From: an uncultured Bacteroides sp.
GTDB lineage: Bacteria; Bacteroidota; Bacteroidia; Bacteroidales; Bacteroidaceae
DNA length: 53,631 nucleotides
NCBI GenBank assembly: GCA_949292025.1
Contig: CASEYC010000097.1
Span: forward strand, 88,342-141,972
Reading direction: 5' to 3'
Shown here: piece by piece, positions 18,521-28,037 of the stretch
Layout: every line of letters starts with the position of its first letter
Numbering within the stretch: position 1 is the stretch's first letter
Notes under the pieces: model-generated
What the model saw: only the letters and a program-made list of their open reading frames with translations
What the model was told of the DNA's origin: nothing
The model's database searches: none
Program-made: the position numbers and the translations under genes

Positions 18521-21500
18521 ATGCTAAAAGGACTTAAATCTATCAGCGCATTGCTCCTATGCTGTGCCATTAGTGGCGGGACGGTGTATGCAACGCCCAG
18601 TGAAAGACAAGTTTCTCAGGCCAGCCAGCAGCAGGATGGCACTTGTACGGGTGTAGTAGTGGATGAAACCGGGATGACAGTCATCGGTGCATCTGTAGTA
18701 GTTAAAGGGACGAACAACGGGGCTATCACAGACCTCGATGGTAAGTTTTCCATCAAGAACGCCAAGCCTGGCGATGTCATTGTCATCACCTACGTGGGTT
18801 ATTCGCCCATAGAGGTGACTTGGAACGGACAACCGCTGAACGTCACGCTGAAGGAAGACACCGAGATGCTGGAAGAGGTGGTTGTCGTAGGTTACGGTAC
18901 GCAGAAGAAGGTCAACCTGACCGGTGCAGTCGCCATGACAGAGGGTGAAATCTTTGAGAATCGTCCTATCTCCAACATCGCCCAAGGCTTGCAGGGTGCC
19001 ATTCCCAACCTGAACATCACGATGGGCAGCGGTGACCCGACGGCATCGGCCACGTTCAACATCCGTGGTATGACTTCTATCAATGGTGGTTCCGCCCTTA
19101 TCCTGGTGGATGGCGTGGAAACCAATGACATCTCCTTGCTGAACCCGCAGGACATCGAGAGCATCTCCGTGCTGAAGGATGCTTCGTCTGCCGCCGTGTA
19201 TGGTGCACGTGCTGCCTTTGGCGTGGTGCTCATCACGACCAAGCAGGGTAAGAAGAACCAGAAGGTGACGGTGAACTACAACAACAACTTCTCGTGGTCC
19301 GCACCTACACGTCTGCCGGACGGCATGTCGTCAGACAAGTGGATTGATGCGGTCAACCAGGCAAGTATCAACACGAACGGTTCAATGGCTTTCTCGCAAT
19401 CCTTGACGGATGCCATCCATTACTATTGCGACCATCCCGGCACTCCCGCAGTGTTCATTGATGAAACGGGACAGTACACCGCATTAGGACAGTGGGCATA
19501 CGCAGGCAATACGGACTGGTTTGATGAGTTCTATAAGAAGAACGCTTTCATGCAGCAGCACAATGCCAGTATCCAGGGCGGTACGGAAAAGAATACCTAC
19601 TATGCTTCTATCGGCTACAAGGGCCAGGACGGTCTGTTCCGCTTCGGTGAAGACCACTACAAGCGTATCAACATGTCGTTCAACTTCACCACGCAGGTGA
19701 CCGACTGGTTGGAACTCGGCTTCCGCGCCAAGTACAACCGCAATGAAACGGACCAGCCGAACACGCAGGCGTATATGGGAAGTAACCCTTACCATGAATT
19801 GTATCGTGCTTTCCCCTTCATTCCTATTTATATGAACGATGGAAAGACGTTCGCCGCAGTGGCAGGTAACAACTTCAACTACAATATAGCGGGTATCCAG
19901 GCACAGGCCGGCCGCAATACCAACAAGTATGACGATATCTGGTACACCGGTTCATTCAACCTGACTCCCATCAAGGGACTCTCTGTCAAGGGTGACTTTA
20001 CCGGCAACCGTTACTTCAGCACAGCCCGCAGCAGCTTCAAGCAGCTGTATCAGACGCAGCCGGACGGTTCGCAAATCGTGCAGGGTGCCAACAGCAGTGC
20101 TTCGATGCGCAAGTACGATGACACGTACACGGCATTGAACTTGTGGGCAGAATACAAGGGCACCATCAAGGATGACCACTCATACACCATCATGGCTGGT
20201 TACAACCAGGAAAAGAAAACCACAAGCAATATGTATGGCGTGGTACAGAACCTTTATTTGCAAGATTTCCCCATCCTCGACATGGCTTCGAACATCCAGA
20301 CCCTGACCGAAGCGGCTACGGTATGGGCTGTGCAGGGTGCTTTCTTCCGCATTAATTATGACTATAAGGGCAAGTATCTGTTGGAGGTGAACGGCCGTTA
20401 TGACGGTTCGTCCAAATACGCTTCCGGCAGCCAGTGGGGTTTCTTCCCCTCCGCCTCCATCGGTTGGAGATTGTCTGAAGAAAAATTCTTCGAACCTGCC
20501 CGCGACCTCTTCCAAAACGTCAAGCTTCGTGCTTCTGTCGGTTCGTTGGGCAATCAGGTGACCAATGGCAACTTCGACTTCATCAGTACCATTGGCAGTG
20601 AACAGTTGAACTACATCATCGGCGGTGCCCGTCCTAACGGCATCACGGCCCCGACGTTGGCTTACCTCAATACCACGTGGGAAAAGGTGACGACGGCTGA
20701 CTTCGGCTTGGATATCAATATGCTGAACAACCGCCTGACGGCTTCGTTCGACTATTACCTGCGCTATACCAACGATATGATTGTGTCCCGCACCTATCCG
20801 AACACGATGGGCGCCAGCGGCGGCAAAGAAAACTTGGCCAACATGCGCACCAACGGTTGGGAATTGAGCGTCAACTGGACAGACCGTATCCAGGACGTGC
20901 TGGGCAGCCCGTTGGAGTATAACATTGGCATCGGCATTTCGGACGCTTTCTCCACCATCACGAAGTATGACAACCCGACCGGCACGCTGAACGACCTCTA
21001 CGTCGGCAAGAAAATTGGTGAAATCTGGGGTTACACCACCGAAGGTTTCATCAAGGACGAAGCTGAAGCCGCCCTGCAGTCCGAGCGTCAGTCTTACATT
21101 TCCAATACGTGGATTCCGGGCGATATCCGCTATGCAGACCTCAATGGCGATGGCAAGGTGAACAACGGTGATGCCTCGAAAGGCCCCATCAACACGTTGA
21201 GCAACCATGGCGACTTGAAGGTCATTGGTAATAATACTCCGCGTTATCGCTTCAATATCAATCTGGGCTTCAACTGGAAGGGATTCGATGTGCGTGCCTT
21301 GTTCGAAGGCGTGATGAAGCGCGACGTTTGGCTGAGTTCCGTTTTGTTCTGGGGCTACGACAGCACTTGGCAGAATACGCTGAATGATTATATCGTGGAT
21401 AACTCGTGGTCTGAGGATAATCCGAATGCTTATTATCCTGTGCCTTTGTACAACGGTAGAAGCAGACAGACGCAGACCAAGTATTTGCAGAACGGTGCCT

Positions 21501-21766
21501 ATATCCGTTTGCGTGACCTGACCGTGGGTTACACCCTGCCGCAATCTTGGTTGCAACCTATCGGCGTACAGGCTCTCAAAGTATTCTTCAGCGCACAGAA
21601 CCTGTGGGAAGCTACCGGTATGTATAAATATGTGGATCCCGACATGACGGCCAGTGCCAACCAAAATACGAGTAACGGTACGACCAATCTCGGTGTCTTC
21701 ACCGGCGATATGAAGGGGTATCCTTTCTGCCGTTCTTTCTCGTTCGGTGTAAATCTTACATTCTAA
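18521..21766 (+). CDS. SusC/RagA family TonB-linked outer membrane transporter (orphan pair)
   Basis: A 1081-residue SusC-type protein: signal peptide (1-25), a carboxypeptidase-D-like regulatory domain (about 42-115), a TonB box region EEVVVVGYGTQKK, the plug domain (about 130-245; SALILVDGVE, SISVLKDASSAAVYGARAA), and a 22-strand beta barrel ending in aromatic residues (FGVNLTF). SusC forms the import channel for a glycan or peptide-glycan bound by SusD. It precedes susD by 17 nt. No regulator, glycosidase or protease gene is attached, so its substrate cannot be guessed. Confidence 0.95.
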   Translation: MLKGLKSISALLLCCAISGGTVYATPSERQVSQASQQQDGTCTGVVVDETGMTVIGASVVVKGTNNGAITDLDGKFSIKNAKPGDVIVITYVGYSPIEVTWNGQPLNVTLKEDTEMLEEVVVVGYGTQKKVNLTGAVAMTEGEIFENRPISNIAQGLQGAIPNLNITMGSGDPTASATFNIRGMTSINGGSALILVDGVETNDISLLNPQDIESISVLKDASSAAVYGARAAFGVVLITTKQGKKNQKVTVNYNNNFSWSAPTRLPDGMSSDKWIDAVNQASINTNGSMAFSQSLTDAIHYYCDHPGTPAVFIDETGQYTALGQWAYAGNTDWFDEFYKKNAFMQQHNASIQGGTEKNTYYASIGYKGQDGLFRFGEDHYKRINMSFNFTTQVTDWLELGFRAKYNRNETDQPNTQAYMGSNPYHELYRAFPFIPIYMNDGKTFAAVAGNNFNYNIAGIQAQAGRNTNKYDDIWYTGSFNLTPIKGLSVKGDFTGNRYFSTARSSFKQLYQTQPDGSQIVQGANSSASMRKYDDTYTALNLWAEYKGTIKDDHSYTIMAGYNQEKKTTSNMYGVVQNLYLQDFPILDMASNIQTLTEAATVWAVQGAFFRINYDYKGKYLLEVNGRYDGSSKYASGSQWGFFPSASIGWRLSEEKFFEPARDLFQNVKLRASVGSLGNQVTNGNFDFISTIGSEQLNYIIGGARPNGITAPTLAYLNTTWEKVTTADFGLDINMLNNRLTASFDYYLRYTNDMIVSRTYPNTMGASGGKENLANMRTNGWELSVNWTDRIQDVLGSPLEYNIGIGISDAFSTITKYDNPTGTLNDLYVGKKIGEIWGYTTEGFIKDEAEAALQSERQSYISNTWIPGDIRYADLNGDGKVNNGDASKGPINTLSNHGDLKVIGNNTPRYRFNINLGFNWKGFDVRALFEGVMKRDVWLSSVLFWGYDSTWQNTLNDYIVDNSWSEDNPNAYYPVPLYNGRSRQTQTKYLQNGAYIRLRDLTVGYTLPQSWLQPIGVQALKVFFSAQNLWEATGMYKYVDPDMTASANQNTSNGTTNLGVFTGDMKGYPFCRSFSFGVNLTF

Positions 21767-21789
21767 TTTCCTAAAAACGAAGCATGATT

Positions 21790-23571
21790 ATGAAAAAGTT
21801 ATCTATATTGACAGGAGGCGTGTTCGCATTGGCGGCTCTGTCTGCCTGTGATTACCTGGATTTGGAACCGCTGGATGCCATCGGTACCGACCAGTTCTAT
21901 GAAACGGCCAATGCCATTGCGTTGGAGCAGTATTGCAATGACCTCTATCCCAAGCTGATTACCGGTTATGGCTCACCGGCCAGCTATGACTGGGGTATGT
22001 TCGGCGAGGATGAGTCGGGTGACGACCATCTGCCTTGGGATCGCAATGCCACCAGTTTCGGTCTGCGTACCGTGCCTTCCAGTGCCAGCAACACGCAGTG
22101 GACGTGGACGAATATCCGTGCCTGCAACGACTTCCTGAACAATTATATGCGCTCGCCCGAGAGCGACGAGGTGAAGCACCGCTATGCTGGCGAAATCCTG
22201 TTCTTCAAGACGCTGGACTATTACAACAAGTTGAAGACCTATGGCGATGTGCCTTGGCTGGACAACGTGTTGAATCCCGGTGACGAGGAACTGTATAAAG
22301 CTCGTGACTCCCGTACTGTCGTGGCGGCAAATATGTTGCGCGACATTGACCAGGCTATCGAATGGCTGCCCAGAAAATCCGATGTTACCCGCGTAAGCAA
22401 GGATGCCGCCTTGGCCTTGAAAGCCCGTTTCTGCTTGTTCGAAGGCACATGGCGCAAATACCATGGTTTGGACACGGAGAATGATCTTTATCTGAACGAG
22501 GCATTTGCTGCCACCACTGAATTGATGAAGTCTGAATATGGGTATTCACTCTATACGAGTGGCGACCCGAATACGTCCTATCACGAATTGTTTGTGTTGG
22601 ATGACCAGGCAAACAATCCGGAGGTCATCTTGTCGAAGGCATACGATCCGGGCATCGGTTTGGGTAACAACATTACCCGCCAGCTTTATCTGGCCGAAGC
22701 AGGACAAATCAGAGGTATTGGCAAGAATTTGATAGATTCTTACCTGTGTGCCGAAACGGGGTTGCCTATCTCGTTGTGCGGTTGTCCGGGACATACCACC
22801 TATACGACGCTGAATGCAGAGTTGGCCAATCGTGACCCGCGTTTGCTACAGACGACACCTAATCCAGATCCGAATGGTGTAAATCATTACTATAACACCA
22901 CTCAGGTTGCTCCGAATATTGCCAGACTTTTTGACACAGGTGCTTCGACGGCTTCTTCTACGGGTTATCCTTGCGTGAAGTATTATGACGTGACAGAGTA
23001 TGATCCTGCTCACTACATGGGTACCATGGATGCGCCGGTGTTCCGCTTTGGCGAAATCCTGTTGATTCGTGCCGAGGCTGCTGCCGAATTGGGCACTATC
23101 AACCAGCAGATTTTGGACGAGACCATCAACGCCTTGCGCAAGCGTGTGGGCTTCAATCATAACCTGACGGTGAATGTTCCGTTTGACGATCCCGTTATCG
23201 CAGAGGCATATCCCAATGTGCAGGGCAGCAACGCGAAGCTGATTCGTGAAATCCGCCGCGAACGCCGTATTGAAATGTTCGGTGAAGGTGTGCGTTACGA
23301 TGACATCCGCCGTTGGGCGTGTGGCAACCTGCTGACGCAGCCGCGTCGGGGCATCAACATCACCGGTGCAGGCTTTACGGCTGAACAGCAACAGACTCTG
23401 CGCGACCAAGTGGGCGTGAACGAGAAGGGCGAATTGCTCATCTATTCTGTCCGTTATGCCGGCCAGAACCCCGAACCTCAGTTCGAAGACCCGAAGGACT
23501 ACCTGTCTCCCATCCCGACGGATGAAATCGGTGTGAACCCGAACCTTGAGCAGAATCCGGGATGGAATTGA
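21790..23571 (+). CDS. SusD/RagB family substrate-binding lipoprotein (orphan pair)
   Basis: A 593-residue lipoprotein with lipobox LSAC (Cys20) and the SusD helical fold: an N-terminal region with EQYCNDLYP, TPR-like helices (FFKTLDYYNKLKTYGDVPWL), and the usual C-terminal signatures RREIRRERRIEMFGEG-like and YLSPIPTDEIGVNPNLEQNPGW. It caps the SusC barrel at the cell surface and binds the substrate. The MKKL start is preferred because it gives a standard lipoprotein signal; an ATG two codons upstream (21784) is possible. A terminator follows at 23660, so the operon is only susC-susD. Confidence 0.94.
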   Translation: MKKLSILTGGVFALAALSACDYLDLEPLDAIGTDQFYETANAIALEQYCNDLYPKLITGYGSPASYDWGMFGEDESGDDHLPWDRNATSFGLRTVPSSASNTQWTWTNIRACNDFLNNYMRSPESDEVKHRYAGEILFFKTLDYYNKLKTYGDVPWLDNVLNPGDEELYKARDSRTVVAANMLRDIDQAIEWLPRKSDVTRVSKDAALALKARFCLFEGTWRKYHGLDTENDLYLNEAFAATTELMKSEYGYSLYTSGDPNTSYHELFVLDDQANNPEVILSKAYDPGIGLGNNITRQLYLAEAGQIRGIGKNLIDSYLCAETGLPISLCGCPGHTTYTTLNAELANRDPRLLQTTPNPDPNGVNHYYNTTQVAPNIARLFDTGASTASSTGYPCVKYYDVTEYDPAHYMGTMDAPVFRFGEILLIRAEAAAELGTINQQILDETINALRKRVGFNHNLTVNVPFDDPVIAEAYPNVQGSNAKLIREIRRERRIEMFGEGVRYDDIRRWACGNLLTQPRRGINITGAGFTAEQQQTLRDQVGVNEKGELLIYSVRYAGQNPEPQFEDPKDYLSPIPTDEIGVNPNLEQNPGWN

Positions 23572-23659
23572 GTATGAATTTCCCGGTGTGGACAATTAGT
23601 CAAGTGCAATAGGCAGATTCATAAAATATTATCTCTCTATTGAATAATCATTTGGATTT

Positions 23660-23691
23660 CCCCGTCGTCGTGAGGCGCCGGGGATTTTTTT
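23660..23691 (+). terminator. Terminator after the orphan susCD pair
   Basis: CCCCG (23660-23664) pairs with CGGGG (23679-23683), with further partial pairing inside, and is followed by A and seven T. It lies 89 nt after the susD stop. Confidence 0.7.
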
Positions 23692-23722
23692 GTGCTTGGT
23701 ATAATGATAATTCTGGATTTCG

Positions 23723-23754
23723 CTTGCAAACTCGCCAAAATCCGCTTATTTTTG
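23723..23754 (+). promoter_or_regulatory. Promoter of the Rpn-type nuclease gene
   Basis: CTTG at 23723-23726 and TATTTTTG at 23747-23754 are 20 nt apart, one base from the full Bacteroides consensus. The ATG follows 31 nt after the -7 box. Just before it is an AGGAGGAGGAG tract (about 23773-23783), a strong Shine-Dalgarno sequence that is unusual in Bacteroidetes. Confidence 0.6.
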
Positions 23755-23785
23755 TCCGAGGAATCATAAAAAGGAGGAGGAGACA

Positions 23786-24721
23786 ATGAGCAATTACATC
23801 CGTTTTGATTGGGCGATGAAACGCCTGCTTCGCAACAAGGCCAATTTCGGGGTGTTGGAGGGATTTCTGACAACCTTGCTGGGCGAACGAATTACCATTC
23901 AGAAGTTGCTGGAAAGTGAAAGCAACCAGGCCGATGAGTTCGACAAATATAATCGTGTGGATATCTTGGCCGAAGACAGCAAAGGTGAATTGATACTGAT
24001 AGAAGTGCAGAATAACAACGAGTATGCTTACTTTCAGCGTATGTTGTTCGGCACATCCAAATTGGTGACCGAATACATTAACAGAGGCGAAGGTTATGCC
24101 AAAGTACGCAAGGTGTACAGCGTGAACATTGTCTATTTCTCGTTAGGGCATGGCACAGACATCGTTTACCATGGAAAGACGGAGTTTCGGGGCATCCATA
24201 ATGGTGAACTGTTGGAACTGACTCCATTTCAGAGGCAAACTTTCAAGGTGGATGCAGTGAGCCAGCTTTATCCGGAATACTATATATTAAAGGTGAATGA
24301 CTTCAATCAAGTGGCCAAAACCGCGCTTGAAGAGTGGATATATTATCTCAATACAGGTGACATTCCCGATGGTGCCTCTGCCCCCGGCCTGGAGGAAGCC
24401 AAAGAACGCTTGAAACTGGATCGTATGACCAAAGACGAATTGAAAGCCTATTACCGTCACCTGGACAATATCGTCATCCTGCGCGACAATATCTTCACGG
24501 AGCGTGCTGAAGGTCGTGCCGAGGGTCGTGCCGAAGGTCGTGCCGAGGGTCGTGCTGAGGGTCGTGCTGAGGGTCGTGCCGAGGGTTTCCGCGAAGCCAA
24601 TCGGCGGAACGCCCGTGCCATGAAATCCAAGGGCCTCCCTACGGACATGATAGCCGAAATCACCGGCCTGTCTGTGCAGGAAATCAATGGCTTGGATGGG
24701 GAGGATGAAACAGCTCATTGA
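23786..24721 (+). CDS. Rpn/PD-(D/E)XK nuclease family protein with AEGR repeat
   Basis: A 311-residue protein of the recombination-promoting nuclease group (often labelled PD-(D/E)XK transposase). The nuclease core is in the first 120 residues, with NRVDILAED followed by GELILIEVQN, matching the D...ExQ catalytic pattern. A middle helical region follows, then a low-complexity AEGR repeat (residues about 241-267) and a C-terminal helix ending in SVQEINGL. These proteins are linked to DNA cleavage, recombination and defence against phage, but the target is unknown. No terminal inverted repeats flank it, so it is not an insertion sequence. It is more AT-rich than its neighbours and has an atypical Shine-Dalgarno. 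Confidence 0.88.
   Translation: MSNYIRFDWAMKRLLRNKANFGVLEGFLTTLLGERITIQKLLESESNQADEFDKYNRVDILAEDSKGELILIEVQNNNEYAYFQRMLFGTSKLVTEYINRGEGYAKVRKVYSVNIVYFSLGHGTDIVYHGKTEFRGIHNGELLELTPFQRQTFKVDAVSQLYPEYYILKVNDFNQVAKTALEEWIYYLNTGDIPDGASAPGLEEAKERLKLDRMTKDELKAYYRHLDNIVILRDNIFTERAEGRAEGRAEGRAEGRAEGRAEGRAEGFREANRRNARAMKSKGLPTDMIAEITGLSVQEINGLDGEDETAH
24506..24586 (+). repeat. Tandem 12-bp repeat inside the Rpn gene
   Basis: Six 12-bp units (GCYGARGGTCGT) run from 24506 to 24577, followed by a 9-bp partial unit; they encode AEGR six times and a final AEG. Because the unit is a multiple of three, gain or loss of copies changes linker length without a frameshift. Confidence 0.9.
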
Positions 24722-24746
24722 ATACTTACTTAATTCGACATAGCTT

Positions 24747-26822
24747 ATGATCAACCAACAACTCCTTCGCCCCGACAGCATCATTGTCGTTGGCGCATCG
24801 AACAACATACACAAGCCCGGTGGCGCCTTGCTGCGCAATCTTATCAGCGGACAATATCCGGGTACGCTCTACGCCGTCAATCCCAAGGAAACCGAGGTGC
24901 AAGGCGTCCGTGCCTATCCCTCCGTGCAAGAGGTGCCGGCAGCCGACCTGGCTGTGCTGGCCATCCCCGCCGCTGCTTGTCCCGACGCTGTGGACGTGCT
25001 GGCGGAAAAGGGAGTCAAAGCCTTCATCATCCTCTCGGCAGGCTTTGGCGAAGAGACGCACGAGGGTGCCCAGCTGGAGGAGCGCATCCTCCGGACGGTC
25101 AACGAACACCATGCCGCCCTCATCGGTCCCAACTGCATCGGCCTGCTCACGACGTGGCACCACAGCGTCTTCTCGCAACCCATCCCGCAACTGCATCCGC
25201 AGGGTGTGGACCTCATCTCCAGCTCGGGTGCCACGGCGGTCTTCATCCTGGAGAGCGCTGTCACCAAGGGACTACAGTTCAATTCCGTCTGGTCCGTGGG
25301 AAACGCCACGCAGATAGGCGTGGAGGACGTGTTGCAGTACCTGGACGAGCACTTCGACTCGGAGCATGATTCGCGCATCAAACTCCTTTATATCGAAAGC
25401 ATAGGCGACCCGGACCGGTTGCTGTTCCATGCCTCGTCGCTCATCCGCAAGGGATGCCGCATCGCCGCCATCAAGGCGGGCAGCAGCGAGAGCGGCAGCC
25501 GGGCGGCTTCCTCGCACACGGGCGCCATTGCCAGCAGCGACTCGGCGGTGGAAGCCCTGTTCCGCAAAGCGGGCATCGTGCGTTGCTTCTCGCGTGAGGA
25601 ACTGACCACCGTGGGGTGCGTCTTCACCCTGCCCGAACTGAAGGGGCGCAACTTCGCCATTGTCACCCATGCCGGAGGCCCCGGCGTGATGCTGACCGAT
25701 GCCCTGAGCAAAGGCGGCCTGAACGTCCCCAAGCTGGAAGGCCCACTGGTGGACGAACTGAAAGCGCAACTCTATCCCGGTGCTGCCGTGGGCAATCCCA
25801 TTGACATCCTGGCCACGGGCACGCCCGAGCATCTGGCGCTCTGCCTGGACTATTGCGAGGAGAAGTTTGAGCATATCGACGCCGTGCTGGCCATCTTCGG
25901 CACGCCGGGGTTGGTGACCATGTATAAGATGTATGACGTGCTGCACGAGAAGATGCAGCATTGCCGCAAGCCTATTTTCCCCATCCTTCCATCTGTCAAT
26001 ACCGCCGGTCCCGAAGTGGCCGACTTCCTGGCCAAAGGACACGTGAACTTTGCCGACGAGGTGACGCTGGGCACGGCCCTGAGTCGCGTGTTGAACGCCC
26101 CGCGTCCGGCCAACAATGAGATTGAGCTGTTCGGCGTGGACGTGCCGCGCATCCGCCGCATCATCGACTCCATCCAGGAGGACGGTTATATCCCGCCCTA
26201 CCAGGTGCAGGCACTCTTGCGTTCGGCAGGCATCCCGGTGGTGGACGAGTTCGTGTCCGTCAAGAAGGAAGAGGTGCTGGCCTTTGCCCGCCGCACGGGC
26301 TTCCCTGTGGTGGCGAAGGTGGTAGGCCCCGTACACAAGTCGGACGTGGGCGGCGTGGTGCTGAACATCAAGACCGAGCAGCACCTGGCCCTGGAGTTCG
26401 ACCGCATGATGCAGATTCCCGGCGCGACGTCCGTGATGGTGCAGCCCATGCTGAAAGGCACGGAGCTGTTCATCGGCGCGAAATACGAGGAGAAGTTCGG
26501 CCATGTGGTGCTCTGCGGCCTGGGAGGCATCTTCGTGGAGGTGCTGAAGGATGTGTCGTCCGGCCTCGCCCCGCTGAGCTACGAGGAAGCCTATTCGATG
26601 ATACGCTCCCTGCGCGCCTACAAGATTATCAAGGGCACGCGCGGCCAGAAAGGCGTCAACGAGGACAAGTTCGCGGAGATTATCGTCCGCCTCTCCACCC
26701 TGCTGCGCTTCGCCACGGAAATCAAGGAGATGGACATCAACCCGCTGCTCGCCACGGAGAAGAACGTCATAGCCGTGGATGCGCGCATCCGCATCGAGAA
26801 GGGAAAACAACCTGAAGTGTGA
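24747..26822 (+). CDS. ADP-forming acyl-CoA synthetase, fused alpha and beta subunits
   Basis: A 691-residue acetate-CoA ligase (ADP-forming) family protein. It would convert acyl-CoA, ADP and phosphate to the acid, CoA and ATP, or run in reverse. The order is: CoA-binding Rossmann domain (about 1-130), succinyl-CoA-ligase-like domains (about 145-460) with the phosphohistidine His257 in SSHTGA, and an ATP-grasp domain (about 475-691; FPVVAKVVGPVHKSDVGGV and CGLGGIFVEVLKD). Such enzymes conserve energy from acetyl-CoA or branched acyl-CoAs during fermentation. It stands alone; its 3' end meets the convergent AAA gene with one base between the two. Confidence 0.93.
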   Translation: MINQQLLRPDSIIVVGASNNIHKPGGALLRNLISGQYPGTLYAVNPKETEVQGVRAYPSVQEVPAADLAVLAIPAAACPDAVDVLAEKGVKAFIILSAGFGEETHEGAQLEERILRTVNEHHAALIGPNCIGLLTTWHHSVFSQPIPQLHPQGVDLISSSGATAVFILESAVTKGLQFNSVWSVGNATQIGVEDVLQYLDEHFDSEHDSRIKLLYIESIGDPDRLLFHASSLIRKGCRIAAIKAGSSESGSRAASSHTGAIASSDSAVEALFRKAGIVRCFSREELTTVGCVFTLPELKGRNFAIVTHAGGPGVMLTDALSKGGLNVPKLEGPLVDELKAQLYPGAAVGNPIDILATGTPEHLALCLDYCEEKFEHIDAVLAIFGTPGLVTMYKMYDVLHEKMQHCRKPIFPILPSVNTAGPEVADFLAKGHVNFADEVTLGTALSRVLNAPRPANNEIELFGVDVPRIRRIIDSIQEDGYIPPYQVQALLRSAGIPVVDEFVSVKKEEVLAFARRTGFPVVAKVVGPVHKSDVGGVVLNIKTEQHLALEFDRMMQIPGATSVMVQPMLKGTELFIGAKYEEKFGHVVLCGLGGIFVEVLKDVSSGLAPLSYEEAYSMIRSLRAYKIIKGTRGQKGVNEDKFAEIIVRLSTLLRFATEIKEMDINPLLATEKNVIAVDARIRIEKGKQPEV

Positions 26823-26823
26823 G

Positions 26824-27993
26824 TCAGTAGTTGAATCCAAACTGCCACAGCGGAATGATATTGCCGTGCCCGTATTCTATATCGTCTTTTATGATATAGG
26901 AGTCGGGCACGTTTTCTATTTGCTTTTGTCCTTTTCCGCGTCCGCCCACTTCGAAGGTGTATTTGTCCACGCGGAAATCCGTCTTGTCCGATGCAATCAC
27001 TTCGTGGTTCACCTTCATTTGGGAAAGGAAGAAGGTTTCCCGCAAGTTCCCCGTATTTGGTTTGTCGGCAGATAGGGCGAAAGCCAAGTTCGTGTTGTCC
27101 AAATATACTTTTTCCACCTTGCCTAATTGGCGTATGCCTCCGGTGTCATTCCGCAGTTGCGCTATTACGCCCGCCTTTTCCAGATAAAACAGGAAGTCTA
27201 CGACTTGGTTGCGATGCAAGTCTATCATCTGGGCTATTTTGGAGAAGTTGGGTTTGAAAGGGACACTTTGGGCTATGATATAGAGCAGTTGCTTGATTTT
27301 CTTGGTGGAAGCCGCGTTCAGGTGGGCATAAGAGGTGATGTCGCTCTCTACAGTAAGATTGACCACATTACGCAGGCGGATGTCATAGCCGGGCTCTCGG
27401 AAGAACGGGTAATAGCCTTGGGACAGGTAATCGCGGAACAGGGCTAATGGACGTTCCGAAGTAGGGAATTCCACCCGGTGGGCCACTATCTCTTCCAGCG
27501 TGAAGGCCGACAGGTGTATGCCCTTGGCCAAGGCAAGGTATTCGCGAAACGAAAGCCCCGGCAAATAGTAGCTGAGTGCTCGGCGGCTGAGGTCGGCATT
27601 TCCTTTATAGATGTCCAGGATGGATGAGCCAGTGAAGACAACCTGGAAGTCAGGATAATAGTCGTAAATCATCTTCAATTCCTTGGCCCAGTCGGTATAT
27701 TTGTGTATCTCGTCAATGAAAAGATGCTTGCCTCCGCTTTTGTAGAAGTCAGAAGCCAAGTCAAAAAGGCGATGTTCCGCAAAGTAGAGGTCGTCTGCGT
27801 TGACGAAGAGCGTGTTTTCCGTTGACAGGTGCAGCTTGATATGTTGCAAGAGCAGGGTGGTTTTTCCCACACCGCGGGCTCCTACGATGCCTATCATGCG
27901 GGCCGACCAGTCAATTCGGTTGTGCAGGTAGCGTATGTAGGTCACGTCTGTCAAGGCAAGCAGGCGCCTGAATAGTTCCTGAAGTTGTTCCAT
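26824..27993 (-). CDS. AAA+ ATPase of the DUF4143 group
   Basis: A 389-residue protein with an N-terminal AAA_14 ATPase (Walker A GARGVGKTTLL near residue 40; Walker B HLFIDEIH near 92; sensor VVFTGSS) and a C-terminal DUF4143 domain with a winged-helix look (FSKIAQMIDLHRNQVVDFLFYLEKAGVI) followed by a nuclease-like end (KTDFRVDKYTFEVGG). Function is unknown for the family; Bacteroides genomes carry many scattered copies. The start MEQLQEL is preferred; a longer reading adds ten residues. Codon use is AT-richer than in the flanking genes. A -7-like TATATTTG on the minus strand (28021-28028) and the hairpin at 28038-28086 lie just upstream. Confidence 0.88.
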   Translation of the reverse strand: MEQLQELFRRLLALTDVTYIRYLHNRIDWSARMIGIVGARGVGKTTLLLQHIKLHLSTENTLFVNADDLYFAEHRLFDLASDFYKSGGKHLFIDEIHKYTDWAKELKMIYDYYPDFQVVFTGSSILDIYKGNADLSRRALSYYLPGLSFREYLALAKGIHLSAFTLEEIVAHRVEFPTSERPLALFRDYLSQGYYPFFREPGYDIRLRNVVNLTVESDITSYAHLNAASTKKIKQLLYIIAQSVPFKPNFSKIAQMIDLHRNQVVDFLFYLEKAGVIAQLRNDTGGIRQLGKVEKVYLDNTNLAFALSADKPNTGNLRETFFLSQMKVNHEVIASDKTDFRVDKYTFEVGGRGKGQKQIENVPDSYIIKDDIEYGHGNIIPLWQFGFNY

Positions 27994-28037
27994 AATGCAG
28001 AGATTTGAGGATTGTTGTGGCAAATATACTGCATTTT

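Noticed and set aside
24506-24586. CRISPR-like array
   Set aside because: The 12-bp repeats have no spacers and are in frame inside the Rpn gene.
23786-24721. Insertion sequence
   Set aside because: The family is sometimes named transposase, but there are no terminal inverted repeats or target duplications and the fold is PD-(D/E)XK.
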